Assembly: GCA_963681505.1 (NCBI GenBank)
Contig: OY811972.1
Location: forward strand, 6,285,350 to 6,349,349
Reading direction: 5' to 3'
Length of the DNA stretch: 64,000 nt
Origin: Eunapius fragilis
Lineage: Eukaryota; Porifera; Demospongiae; Spongillida; Spongillidae
The position numbers and the translations under genes are program-made. Of the stretch, positions 9,013-20,997 are shown piece by piece; position 1 is the stretch's first letter, and each line of letters begins with the position of its first letter. The notes under the pieces were generated by a model. It was not told the origin of the DNA. It worked only from the letters and a program-made list of their open reading frames with translations, and searched no databases.

Positions 9013-11757
9013 TCATAAGAAGTAACCTTTGAGATGAAGCCAGTATCGTTTCAGCTGTCTAAATGGTATAACATAGAGAAAGCATACTATGGGATGAATG
9101 CCCAATAGAATGTAGGCGAGAGCAGACATGGCCGCATTATTCAGGGATTGATAAGCTTTCTTTTCACCCTCACAATCTCGAGTCAAATCATTTCCAGCTG
9201 CTTCACATGCAAAGTATTTTATAACAGCTGAGATCCATGGATCAATTGATTTAACATTTAGCGTAAATCCTAAAAGGCACTCTGATCCAAGTAAGATGCA
9301 GTAGCTGAAGATAATCAGTAGCCTTTTCTCCGCTGAACCAAAATGGATTTTAGTTCTGCATTTTTGACCTGCAGTAGTAGCTGTGCTTTGATGCTAATAT
9401 GAAGAGTGGCTATAAGAGTACCAGTATTGTTAGTAGTGATAAATGAAGTTACCTTGATTATTATGATGAGTACCATGACCAGTAGTGATGTACCAGTAGC
9501 CAAAATAATACTGGAAGGAAGAACAATGGTGTAGTAGGCAGCCTCTCTGCTTTTTGACACACAAAGACGAGGAGGGTAATTGCTGGTAACGAAACCCCCA
9601 GTTGAGAAACTAGCAATGACAGGAATGGTAGGCACAAAGAGTGCCAGCAGCACAACCAGCAGGTGGATCATTCTGCTTTTTTCAAATTGTTTTGCATAAA
9701 ATGGAAACTTTATTTTCCAGAATAGTGCTGTCATATGACATAACCACCATATGGCCACTTGGAGAATAGCATAGTAGTACACAGACCTTGTAATGTGTGA
9801 TGAGATAAATTGTTCAATCAGCAAAAGGAATAAGACTAATGCTGGACAACCTACAATATAAAAATAATTAATGATAGCAGTCCTGTTAATTAGTATATGC
9901 ATTCGTTTTTTTTTGCTATTTGCAATTCATTTAATGATGATGATGAAGCAGAAACAATACTCTCATTAGCCATAGTTTACAATTTAGTACTCAGTGACAC
10001 ACTGATGGCAATGTAATGTACAGCTATCATTAAAGGTGCCTGTGGAAAATCTGGGCTTTTTCCTATGTACATGAGGTTTATCTTTCTTCGATTGTTTGGT
10101 TCATTTGTCATGTCATGATTTCATAAGGGCAGTGAGTCATGAAATTTATTAACCACCATTTACACTGATCCATCATTAATCTTGTTGACAGTTTAAAAAT
10201 TAGCCAATATTATGTTACTCCTAATAAGGATGGCTAAAATGGTCCTTTATCGTTACCTTTTGGAGATCTGAATATGCAGTTTTACATATTGAATTGAAAA
10301 AAGTATTTTGGTAATACAACTGATAAGCTTATAATTTTAGAATGGTCTGTTCATTTTCAGATGCTAACAAGGATTTTTTTCTTTGTCAATGTACTGGAAG
10401 ATGCAAGCATCAAATCAATGACAACAGTTTAGCACAGGTATTAAAGGGCACTGCCTTATTTAGGAGTATGTTTTCATTAATTCACCTTGCTTACCGCAAA
10501 ATGAACAAAACACAGTTGAATTTTCCACTGCTTCAATCAAATTCTTCGAACTGCAGTATAGTGTTGTCCGGTCAGTAAATGATACAAGAACATTACCATC
10601 TGGATCAATTGTATGAACAAACACCAAATAACTGCACTGCAAATTAAATATTGAAACGATTGCATTAATCAATACAAGGCTCATTACATTACATATTTTG
10701 GCTATCCTGCCCAGCTGATCACTGGTTACCTTGCACTAGATCAGCATTTGTCATTTAGCTAATCGTGTAGAACAATAACTACTACTCATTCTCTATTTTG
10801 CAATGTAACCCTATGGATATACCTATTATTTGATGTGTTCCCTACTTGAAGTCTTAGGTTACTTTATTACTTTGCTTTTGCTCTTGCAGAGAAAAAAACT
10901 AAGCAAAATTTATTAACTCACTTAGAATGAATATGGCAACATTCATGTAAACTATAAGGACTGTGGGAAATGCAAACCTGAAAACAAAATAAGGTGCTTT
11001 AAAATAGGAAACAGAAAGCATTGTGCAACATTACATTCTTTCCCGCCATATGCACGAAAACATCAGAACAAGGATTCCAAATCCAAAGCCTACAATACTT
11101 GATAGAAGAAAAATAGTATCCACAGCTAATGATGTTTTATCATCGTACTGCTTCCATTTACCACACTGTGGTGGACAGGTTCCATTACTGAGGAAGAATT
11201 GGTCGTTGCAGATTTTTTGTGTTGAATTAGCTGGTAGAACAATCTCCCTATCAACCTCTAAGGAAGTGCATGGTCCAGAATGATTTAGTAAAAAAGCTAG
11301 CAATAAATTCTCTTGTGCAAGACTATATAATAATATTACCTCTGCAGATACTTTCATTCGTCATGGTCGTCATGGCGAGGCTTTCACAGTTAGGAAGTAT
11401 CTTCTTAATATTTGGAAAGATATTTTGTACCTTTTGCCACTCATCATTGCATACCACTGTGCTGATCTCTATACACTGATCTCTGCTAGGTCTGAAATTT
11501 GTTCCATTACCATCACACAGAGGGAATAGGTACAGACACATGAATGGCACAAGTGAGGAGATTCACTCCTTTTTTGCACCCAGAATGAGGAAGCCATTCA
11601 AAATGAGCTGGGCTGTACGTTCACTGGCTTCCTGGTCAACGTTTTCTGTGATTGCCACATTGTTGTTGGTCAGTTGGGTTCCGGGAAGGCATGCCTTGGC
11701 CTCAATTAATGCCTGCTGGCATGTTGATTTTGAGTAGTTAGCACAACCTATTGAAGT
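9013..11757 (-). CDS. Frizzled-like Wnt receptor, six exons, in-frame TGA in the CRD
   Basis: Seven-pass receptor of the Frizzled class, expected to bind Wnt ligands at the plasma membrane. Exons read from phase and splice sites: 11757-11340 (CRD), 11296-11035 (ectodomain linker, TM1), 10977 to about 10918/10922 (TM2, MFAFPTVLIVY), about 10631/10636-10495 (loop, VENSTVFCSFC), 9850-9422 (TM3-TM5; VAIWWLCHM matches the family's WW in TM3), 9368-9013 (TM6-TM7, stop TGA). Clear introns are 43 nt (11297-11339), 57 nt (10978-11034) and 53 nt (9369-9421). The CRD has FMC.Y.FPLC and FRPSRDQC. A TGA at 11563-11565 is in frame and replaces the cysteine expected nine residues before FMC. The tail ends RQLKRYWLHLKGYFL: the Dishevelled-binding KTxxxW is not conserved. 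The TM2/loop junction is ambiguous and the signal-peptide exon was not fixed (candidates at 11.88-12.06 kb). Confidence 0.85.
11563..11565 (-). other. In-frame TGA at a conserved CRD cysteine
   Basis: The reading frame is identical on both sides (upstream ..NGFLILGAKKE, downstream ISSLVPFMCLYLFPLC). Residue spacing TGA-8 aa-C-6 aa-C equals the C-x8-C-x6-C spacing of Frizzled CRDs, so one base change from TGT/TGC explains it. A frameshift is excluded because the frame does not change. Confidence 0.8.
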
Positions 11758-12188
11758 CTATTGAGAAGAGTGAATTTATGAAACGGATTTAGACATCATT
11801 AAACCATGGTTATGTTTCTAAAGAATATTTTATGTTAATCACAGGACAAATCATACTCCTTAAATAAATGCATATATAGATCCATAAGCACAGATCAAAT
11901 ACGTACATGCAATATAATCGATAAAATCATCGTGCTTGAGATAAGGAAAAGAGATCGCTACAGTTAATGAAATACATGTAATAGCAATAAAAAAAGTACC
12001 GCATCGATAGATGTAGAAAAACGGAATTTTATCCCATACGGCGCATCATATATCGGTGCTCAAAACCTGTTGATAATTGAAGAATAGATTTTTGACTCAT
12101 TTGTGCATGCAGATTGCTTTTTGTCTGAACCCAAAATCCTCGTATTCTTATTTCACAAAACCGCCCATTTGTTAACAGTATATTGTAA

Positions 12189-12205
12189 CCCCCCCCCCCC
12201 CCCCC
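12189..12205. repeat. Poly-C run
   Basis: Seventeen consecutive C. Confidence 0.9.
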
Positions 12206-13815
12206 TGAATTGTACTGTGCTCGCTCGCGACCTCCTGAGCCACTGAGTTACTCTAAACTCATTCATTCGTTACGCAGCGTGCATGAAATGAAAGCCACTT
12301 TCCAATCCTGGAATCTTTATATCCATGCATATAATGTGTCCCCCATTGCATTAAGTTAGGAAACTAGTCTGCATTCAGATTGTGCATGTCAATGAACGGC
12401 TCGCGCATCGTGGAACGCAATGCAATAGTTGTGGCACCAAACTAGGTACAGAAGGCAGAGCCCTGAAAATAACTCTACTACATGTATATATGTCACTTTA
12501 CAATTCTACAGCTGGTCAACCAGTAAAGATCATCTTCCTGTCCGGCTGGGTCATTTGTATATTCATGCAATGGAGCTACGTGCAGCCTAATGTACGTGAT
12601 CATTTTCAGTGAGAGAACAACGAAAGAATGATAGCCATCGAACGCCTTAGTTACATGCAGGAGTCATTAAAAAATGCAGCTATTTGACGTTACAGTGTAG
12701 CCAAAAACGTGTGTACTTTAACCTTCCTTAGCTCGACCGATAAATCGCGCGGAACATAATGGATAGGTTCACTTGCACGCCTTGTTTTACGGTTTCAAAA
12801 GGATTTAGGGCTTAGTTATATCGGCTCGATCCATCCTTAAACGACTTGTGCCGTAGCATTTAGTGTACTAGATCACTAAATACCAAACAGCAAAACGTTA
12901 TTTTCTGTGCATGCACCCAGTTGTGATATTCAGAGCAATAGACATAAAATATAGATCGCGTTTACTTTGCATCTAGGGTGACATATGTAACCATGATTTT
13001 GAAAAATGAAAATCGATTATTTTGACTATGAAAAAACAAAAGTCTTATCCACTTTTCATGTTTGCAAATCTGTTATGTTGGTGATTATATCCTAAGTTGT
13101 CCGATTTTTAACATTGGCATGAACGATAAATCACTGTAACAGTTCCTCAAGTCGATATATTGCCAGAACTTTTGTCGTTATTTCTTCTAGCTTATTCCGT
13201 TATAAATCATTAAAACAACACGCGTGCTATAGTTGTAATTCATTGTTTTAACCACATGCCCCTCAGAAATTCTAAAAACCAACAATTAAGTGGCAGAAAC
13301 AAACTTTAAACCTCACGGACATACGTGGAAGAATGCCGCTTCACTTCACGACATGTAAGATTATTCAGGATGTCAAGATAGTAATCAAACGCTCTACGTA
13401 CTCTTAGCACCAGCTAATTATAAGTGTTCTAGTGCTTTCCAAGGTGTCCCTATATACTTTGGTGCACGCGTTTCCAGACATTCACCAAGTACTGCGGTAA
13501 AGTCATACAAATGTCATAAATTGCCACCAGATATTTTAGTATTGATTAGACTGGGAAGCCGACGGATGGTTACCTTGACTCCGGTTCCCGGACTAAGTGT
13601 TGATTACGTAAAATTTCTCATCGTTCCGTTTAGTTAACCTATGTTAATATTTGAAGTCATTGTCAGGTAGGTAGGAAGGGCACGCAAAAGGAAGGGAACG
13701 ATTATCAACAAATGAAACTAAGAAACTGAAAACAGAATCGTTTATATCGACAAAAGAAAATTGGTTACTCTGTGCTAAATTAGTGCTAAATTGGTAAACG
13801 CAAATAGTCGAATAA

Positions 13816-13833
13816 CCCCCCCCCCCCCCCCCC
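13816..13833. repeat. Poly-C run
   Basis: Eighteen consecutive C, followed by tcccaccc. Confidence 0.9.
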
Positions 13834-14763
13834 TCCCACCCAAAAAAATAACCGTTACACACCAACTTACATGTATATCAGTTGGATTAATGCATAAGTA
13901 AGCATTAACATGGATTTGGGGAAATCTGGGTACAGGTATGTAGGCTTCGGCCACGTTCATACTGTACAAATCGGTTTTAGAAGGCCTGCGCCGAATCTCC
14001 ATGCTTCAACGCGTAATTTTCACGAATTGAGATACCACGGTGTCGTGCGGAACCATGGCCGTCTGCGACCATTAAAGTTGGCCTAATATCGAAATGATAA
14101 CGTCATTCACTAGCAACGAGCCTTGACAACCACAGACCTGTGAAACTTGAGGCTACATGAGTTCAGTTACCATTCTACAAGCCATATCAATAACAAATGA
14201 GTGAAATTGAACAATGCAATTTACTATACACAACTATGATTAAATATAAAATGAAAGTGAAAAGGCATCGTGTGGCTATTGTTATTAACGATTGTATTGA
14301 CCCCAGTACTAATAATTTTGTAAACAGAATTTCTTCCAAGGCGGGCAACGCATGGATCATACCAAAATTGCTGTATTGCTATCTAAATAGCAAGAAATTA
14401 CGCCTTTTGGCCGCGTCAGTTTATAAGTGCGGGAAATAGTTACTATTTTATTAGTACAGTATTGTATTTGTACTGTAGAAGTGCGTCTTTTGCTACTACA
14501 TACTAACGCTGAAATGTTTGTTTTTGAATCATCAGATGTTAGTTATATCGCTCTTCCGAGGCTATTGTTTCTACTTTACCATTCAAAAATCAAACGCCTG
14601 ATCACCATCACCATTCTGCAATTACATTTTTTAAATGAAGAATAAAAATAAATAAATAAATCCAATGGTCTGGGTACGATACTAACGGTTTTCATATATC
14701 TACGACCACGCAATTTAATAAGCATCGTAAGAGACACAACCATCAGCCCTGTGAATTGGGCTA

Positions 14764-15100
14764 TTAATAGGACAATAGTGCCTTTTCATTAATAAAGATA
14801 ATCACAGCAGAAAACATCATTGAGCACGCAAGTGTGATGTGTTCCATGGACTGTAATGTGATGTATTCTGGGTATGAGACTAGTTTGTCTGACAAAGCAG
14901 CCTTCCTGGAAGTCAAAAGCATGGAACTTCGGACCTTTCCTTCAGGGCCCGCACTAGTAATGCTCCGACTAAGCACCATCTCTCCTGAAGCAGAGACTGG
15001 GGAAAGTGCCAGTCATTCACCATCAGGCAGCAGTCTAGTATCAGTTCGAATCCAACCTCCAGTTTCCACTATCATGCTCCAACTATACACCAGCACTGAG
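14764..15100 (-). pseudogene. Possible fragment of a membrane-protein exon
   Basis: Minus strand reads GGWIRTDTRLLPDGE, a stop, then (same frame) a serine-rich segment (SRSITSAGPEGKVRSSM) and a hydrophobic stretch (ITLACSMMFSAVIIFI) followed by a short tail and stop. The layout resembles the end of a type I membrane protein, but the frame is interrupted near 15053 and no splice pair is convincing. I do not recognise the protein. Confidence 0.25.
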
Positions 15101-15650
15101 ACTTATGATTCCGCAGAGTAACTGTCAGTTGTGCATGTGCATGATTTATATTAATAAGCCTCCCAAAGCAAGGTTTTATAAATGACTAAGGCCATGACAA
15201 TACCGTTGAAAGCCGCTATACCTTGGGAAGAACCACATTTAACTTTTAAGCGCTTGGTACAAGACGGAAAAATTTCTGTCGGCAGCCTGAAACAGACTAC
15301 TAATGACGAGAGAAGGTACTTACAAATAGATACTTTGCAATAGTGATTGAGCAGTGTACTAGACACGCTTGAAATAGTGTGCAAATGTACATGTATTGGA
15401 ATCACGGCGGTACAATTACATTTTTTTGCTTGCTTGACCCGGGTAGGAACAGCTGCCATATTCTGAGATGTAATAGGAGATTTTGGTCATTCACTTGTCA
15501 CGCATTGACTGGTAGGTTCTTTAACCCTGCATGGATAGACTCTGCTCCTTGGTCCAGAAGGAGGCCAAAACCACCAGCAACTGTTGAACTGGATTAATAC
15601 CCACCAAATTCACTGGCCTCTCTTCCTTCAATGAACATTTGGTCAAAAAT

Positions 15651-15877
15651 AAGGGGCGGATTCAGGATTTTCAAAACGAGGGGGTTGATTACAGTATTTA
15701 ATTGCTTCAGTTCAGGCCCGTTATGAAAATGTGGCAAAGGGGGATGCTGTCTGCTGAAGGCCCGAAATGTGGGTGTTGTCCACTGTGACCAAATACAAAA
15801 TGAGGGTGGGGGGGGGGACCTTTTTGTAAGAGGGGGTTTGCGCAACCCCCAACCTCCCTCCTCTATATCCACCCCTG
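15651..15877. mobile_element. hAT-type MITE, ~227 bp
   Basis: Left end aaggggcggattcaggatttt and right end tatatccacccctg are imperfect inverted copies of the G-rich termini typical of nonautonomous hAT elements, with inner G/C runs (gaggggg... / ccccc). No clear 8-bp target duplication. It interrupts a minus-strand open frame (15594-16067) that I do not recognise. Confidence 0.55.
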
Positions 15878-16069
15878 TATATGTTGTAAGTTGAGAGAAT
15901 GATGTACTTATTTTCAATGTTTTCTCAGTTACAGTTGTAGCTGCACACTCCTCTTGTGCTACTTCATTGAATTGCAATGCGTTTGTGTTTGATTTGTAGT
16001 GCTCTGTCCAATACTTGAGCAAACGTTCCTTCATAATCCTTCTCCACCACTTGTTTGTCATATGCAAGA

Positions 16070-17235
16070 GCTATTTCTCTCTCCTCAATGTGTCACAGTG
16101 GATAGCAGTTTGACTATCTTGTTTCACAAGCATATGTTTTCCCTCTGTAATCCTGGGCCTCTGCAGACATCACCTACTGTGTCTATAGCTTTTGCAGGTC
16201 TGCATAAGCTGAGAAACTTGAGGCGCTAACTTATAAATGCCAATTGCATGTGGTAAGACCAAATAATGTCCAGCCAATATAAGCATCCCTACAAATTATA
16301 TGGCGTAATGTGTATTTCTGTGGTTATGTAAATGCTTATTTGGGATACACAAATAGTAAAAACTGGCTCTGAAATGCAATTTGAATTAAGCATAGCGCCT
16401 GTGTGTGTATTCCTTCATCAGTCAGAAAGAATGTATAGTTTGCTACGATTGTTTACAAGCATTTGTCAGGGAAACATCCCCACGCAGTGTGTGGTATTCT
16501 TCGGCTTTTACACCCCATTTTCGGGGTATGCTGTGGACCATTATGTCCTTCAGCATGGTTGTGATTATTTGAGGTGCTGGCTTAAATTCTGCTGACTCTA
16601 GCTGTGTGTATCAGCATGGACACTTCACCACTGTACACTTCAGTGAATTCCATAAACCGTTTCCGCACTGTGCACGTGGTACATACAGTGCATGGGTCGG
16701 GAGAGGATCACCAAGCAGATTGCATTGCAGCTGGCATGGCCCAACATGGGTTATTTATTGTTGCAAGTGGAACATCTTGTGGTGAGTGCACGGTGTGGTG
16801 GCACAATTAGTTTAGTCAAGGCATTAGTCAAATTACAGCAGCAATTGTAGATGTAGAGAGCTCTTCTCTTTTTGGATGGCAGATCTACGGGAGTCCATCA
16901 TGGATATTCTTTTAGGTATGTATGCATATACACTTTCCTACTATCATGCATCCCTCTCCTGCATGCATGTGATATCCAATAAAAGATAACGTGGGAGCAG
17001 GAAGGTGTTTTAGAGTTTACAGATATTCCTTTTTTGCGTGAATATAGCAACATGATGAGGATGGGCGCATGGGACATCATTACTTATTTTACTAATAATA
17101 ACATACAGAGATATGCTGTGCAGCAAACAAAGAGCAATATTGAAAAAACAAAGCGCTCTTTTCCTTCTCCCTGTAACTACCAACAGGTTCCCTGCAGCGC
17201 TTTTGAATCACATGAGTTTATGCATTGAACCAACG
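16070..17235. other. Gene-free stretch
   Basis: No supported gene; the open frames on both strands are short and without recognisable domains. Confidence 0.45.
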
Positions 17236-17254
17236 TATCAGAGCTAGCACTGTG

Positions 17255-17365
17255 TATGCGGCTGGAAACGTATTCATAATTAGAAAATTACGGTACCTAT
17301 CTAAATATTGGTGGAGAAACATTGCAGATGCGTATGTTTTAAAGCGCACAACTTCTCAGAAGAGA
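17255..17365. repeat. Dispersed repeat, copy 1
   Basis: Shares tgtat(g/a)cggctg, ttacggtacc.atctaaat, gtgg..ataaacatt and cacaacttctcagaagag in the same order and direction with 18155-18275. The terminal cttctcagaag is itself palindromic. Confidence 0.65.
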
Positions 17366-18154
17366 GTTTTGGTATTTTATGGAACTGGCTTGCACACATA
17401 AGAACATGTTGCAAATATTTGGCCAGGCTAACATCAACATCTTTGTGGATGTGATGGAGCTATCTCATTGTGGCATAATCGTAAATTAATGTGGGGTGAC
17501 TGCCAGGGATAATGTGACTTATCATGTGACCATTTGCATAATGAATTGCAGGTGATAACAATTATTGTCATCAATGAGTTACCGGTTACTCCTGACTTCA
17601 AGGGATCAGTTGAAAACTGAACTATACTGTTATGGCAAAACGCGAAAAGGAGTGCTTGTTGATAGTTAATGGTTAATGCGAGTGATGATTTTGAGTGTTC
17701 GCTATACATATAGGGTATACTACACAAAAATATGTAGCGTTATTGTTTAGTTCTATAAACATTTCCGGCCATAAATTGTAATACTTTGTTTTAATACGCA
17801 ATACGTAGTTCAATTGTTGTACTGCTTTGTTTGGCATTTGGGCTTTCCTGGTACTGAAGCCAGCGTTGCATGTTTTTTTCTTTTCTTATAATTTAAATGA
17901 ATTTACGCGACGTTACTGGCCCGCAGCAGGGCAATCGAATCGCTGTGATAACTGACCTTTTTATTGTTCGTTTTCTGTATCAATTTTTCTGTGGATATAC
18001 TGAACAATGGTTTTATTTTGTTGGCCGGGATAGATTAAAAATTACTTGTCGGTAACAACGCGATCGAGGAATTAAGCTTTATTCCTTTTTTGGTGTGCAG
18101 TTGCGTGCTCCAGGTTTCTAGACCACATCATATCAGCTGTGGGTAATCCAAGCA

Positions 18155-18275
18155 TGGTGTATACGGCTGCATGGAAACCTGCTTGCATTACGGTACCGAT
18201 CTAAATAGTGGCAGATAAACATTATTTGAGATACCAATGTTTAAAAGCTCACAACTTCTCAGAAGAGAAGTTAAC
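18155..18275. repeat. Dispersed repeat, copy 2
   Basis: Second copy of the repeat at 17255-17365, about 900 bp downstream in the same orientation. Confidence 0.65.
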
Positions 18276-18299
18276 CCAAAGGTATCAGGTAGTAGTTCC

Positions 18300-19450
18300 T
18301 TTATAGGAATTGACCAGGGACGTGAATATCATTTTTAAAACGCGACCCATGACAAAATTTAATACTAAACCCGCTTCTATCTCAATCTATCTCAAACTTT
18401 TTATTGGTTGATGAGTGCTCGCGTGCTATAGGAGTACACGGCGCTAATACATATATTTAAATCATCGTTTGTTTTTAGACAACCAAGTACTGTTTTATGA
18501 AAACAGTTCCTAGAGCAATCGCTGGCATCTCAGCATTCGTAAATGACACCGCAAAAATACACTTTGGGTTACATCAAAACAGGTACATGCATGAGGTATA
18601 TAACGTTTTGCGCTTCGTGTTATACGCGAGTTTAACTCACGATTCTATGATGATAAAACATTTAAAAAGACCTCCTTACGAAATGATCTCAGTAAACTGA
18701 GAAAGCATAGTGAAAGTTAATGACCAGTTTTTAAACTAGGGTAGTTCAGAAAAAGACAACGCAAAAATTCCAACGCGTCTATAGTGCAAAGCAACACTAC
18801 ACCTTCCAAAATGAGGATGAGAAATGCCTAATCATGATTGTACTACGTTTTGAACACTCAACCCGAATTCATGAAAGGTGTGATTAGCGCGATCGTGTAG
18901 AGTACTATATAACGCGCGAACAAATTCTATGGCTCACATGATGCCCTTCCAGCCTCCATCTATGAAGTATCAGTAGTGTTCTGTACTAACTACTATGCAC
19001 ACCCCATTTTGTGTCCGCATTAACGTACCAGTTTCAAATTTGGTGTCCCAAGCTCACTCTGAGGTAGGAAATAGAAGATCGATGGTAGCGACAGCAGTCC
19101 CCAGACGATTGCGATCATTGCCGTGGTCATTAAGATCTCTACCCAATATTTCCACCGGCTGAAAGCTGGCGCATCTGTCCGAATAGTCAATTGGTCGGCC
19201 CGTGTGTACTGAATTTAGTAAAAGGAACTAGGTTTTGTATTTTTTATACGAAATCATCAATAAAACGCGAACCGCTTCCTTTTTGAGCGTCATAAGCAAT
19301 TTCAATTGATATCGTCAATACTTGTTTTTCCACGTTCGAAACAAGAATAGCTTCCTGGTCATTTATTGAGAGTTACGTTATTCTCATATAAGATTTGACC
19401 CCGATTATGAATGTCATTTAAAAAACGCGACCCGCTTCTAATAAGACTCC
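18300..19450. repeat. Short dispersed repeat 'aaaacgcgacc' family
   Basis: Related segments occur at about 18312-18355, 19240-19275, 19405-19440 and again at 23695-23740: g(a/t)(a/t)(a/g)tcatt.a(a)aaacgcg(a)(c)cc. On the minus strand they read GSRF(L/K)NDIH in two copies, so they could be diverged copies of one coding exon or simply a DNA repeat. Confidence 0.4.
19029..19208 (-). CDS. Transmembrane exon of an unrecognised membrane protein
   Basis: A 180-nt segment is open in phase 0 from a strong acceptor (ttttactaaattcag) to a consensus donor (gtacgt). It encodes 60 residues: a polar start (YTRADQLTIRTDAPAFSRW), one hydrophobic helix (ILMTTAMIAIVWGLLSLPSI) and a polar tail (PQSELGTPNLKL). 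This is probably the last membrane span and juxtamembrane part of a single- or multi-pass protein. A terminal exon may follow at about 18950-18990 (acceptor tacttcatag then MEAGRASCEP and stop, or acceptor ttagtacag then NTTDTS and stop). Upstream exons were not identified. Length divisible by three with clean splice sites argues for a real gene; identity is unknown. Confidence 0.6.
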
Positions 19451-19639
19451 TGACGAGCGGATGGCTTACCCTGTCGTCATCGTACAAGAAGGCAACAACA
19501 AGCAGTTTCATTTTTTTTTTGATGTCATAAAACCGCGTGATTGTATTAGACAAAACTATTTTCCAAACCCGTACCCAGTCCCACGTATTTCTCGTTTTTC
19601 TTCCTCTTCTCCTCCTCCTTCTTCTTGACCAAGCATACT

Positions 19640-20060
19640 CAGGATAGGAACACTTTTAAGAAATGAAAATCACACCAATGGCTTCAGAATTTGTTAGCAT
19701 TCTCGCTTCTGTGGTCAAAACGTCTCGAGGCTACATGACATATATCGGTGGTTTTTGTTAGCAATTCACGTATGAAAATTTCGCCATTAGCTTCAGAATA
19801 GGCTGAAAGAGCCGCTTTCATATAAAATAGTCGATGGTATGTTTTGGTAAACAATCGACTATACGGTACATGTAAGACGCATAATTAGATAACTTGAAAG
19901 ACGTCAGACCCAAAAATAGAAACGGTCCGCTGAACGCGAGCGATATCAAGAAGACAAACGGTCCGCTAAAAGGCAACGTTATTGGGAGAGTCCTGAACTG
20001 CTCGCTTGCGAAGAGAGTGCGGTACGGGAAGGCTAAGCGTACCCTGCAAAACCAAACGAG
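19640..20060. repeat. Dispersed repeat family, copy 2
   Basis: Counterpart of 4565-5115 in the same orientation, sharing ataggctgaaagagccgctttcata, aacaatcgactata and ggagagtcctga. The ttctgaag..attggtg motif occurs twice here (about 19682 and 19792). Confidence 0.6.
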
Positions 20061-20240
20061 GTATCGAAAGAGTAAACCGATGAAGTTATTCAAAGGTATG
20101 TAAATGTAGCTACCTACTCCTACTAAGCTTGGTTTACAATATGACATTGGTGGCTGAACATTACGGATCAATTACGGATCAATAACGATAATCAATAACG
20201 ATAATCAACTACATATATTACGCAATTTTATGTGCATGAA

Positions 20241-20527
20241 AGTAAATAAAAAACCTTCTCAATGAGAAAGTTGGTGGGATAAAGGATTTGAAGGCAATGG
20301 TGGTGTAAAAAGCAAGGAAACCAGTGTCTGTAATAGTAAGGAAGAATGTCATAGTCCTATTTTAAGCACATGAGCATAGTATATGCTACAAACGGGCCGC
20401 TAAATATAGGACTAGGACATTTTCCCTAACTATTACAGACCCCAGTTTCCTTGCTTTTTACACCACGATTGCCTTCAAACCCTATATCCCACCAACTTTC
20501 TCATTGAGAAGGTTTGTTAAATTTACT
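20241..20527. mobile_element. Foldback MITE, ~287 bp
   Basis: Near-perfect palindrome: left arm agtaaat...accttctcaatgagaaagttggtgggat...gaaggcaat.gtggtgtaaaaagcaaggaaac; the right arm (20400-20527) is its complement. The loop is near 20365-20395. No gene. The same arm sequence in diverged form makes the foldback at 57396-57650, so this is a family. Confidence 0.85.
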
Positions 20528-20953
20528 TGTAAGTATATAGGTTTATGAACTACATGGAATATTCTAATGGAATATATGGGTATTGTAGATTTATATATTT
20601 ACTAGCGTGTCCCCGTGAAAAATCACGGGCTGATTATTCGTCTCGCTATTCATTTACCAGATGAACAGTTGGTCTACCACCTAGATCCTCTTTTTGTACT
20701 GTCTTACCCAATGTTGCATATATAATCTGCCATCTACGGTTACTACGTAACCTCTATAACATGCCCGCGCAATAAAAATATTATGTCAGATAGTAACTAC
20801 ATGTTCTCGGCCTGTACGATCGATGAGACGTGAGAGTGAACCACAATAGCGTTGCTTTTATTCTTTCTGCATGTGATGACATTATTACCTGTACAGGCAG
20901 GCATGGTCGCTAAGTACGCGTTGCTCTGTACTTTTGTGTGGGAGGTGGTCGTT

Positions 20954-20997
20954 CCTATTGGTTGCTAGGTACGCGTACATACCTAGCAACCAATAGG
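20954..20997. repeat. Perfect hairpin, 18-bp arms, 8-nt loop
   Basis: cctattggttgctaggta and its exact complement (20980-20997) flank cgcgtaca. It is followed at 21020-21055 by a run of cgtacg/ggacgtac palindromic units. Confidence 0.9.

Larger units (their letters stand above)
11760..14760. other. Gene-poor stretch
   Basis: No supported gene, apart from a possible 5' exon of the Frizzled-like gene on the minus strand (about 11890-12010, hydrophobic frame TFFIAITCISLTVAIS followed by a donor gtacgt, but with no ATG in frame). Two poly-C runs lie at 12189-12205 and 13816-13833. Confidence 0.4.

Noticed and set aside
11890-12010. Signal-peptide exon for the Frizzled-like gene
   Set aside because: The frame is hydrophobic and ends at a good donor, but it has no in-frame ATG; the alternative short frame (MILSIILH) is too short to be convincing. 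Not called.
15594-16067. 157-aa minus-strand ORF
   Set aside because: Part of it is translated hAT-MITE sequence and the remainder shows no domain.
20612-20629. cccgtgaaaaatcacggg hairpin as a Helitron 3' end
   Set aside because: The hairpin is right in form, but no CTRR end follows at the expected distance and no 5' TC end or Rep/Hel coding was seen.
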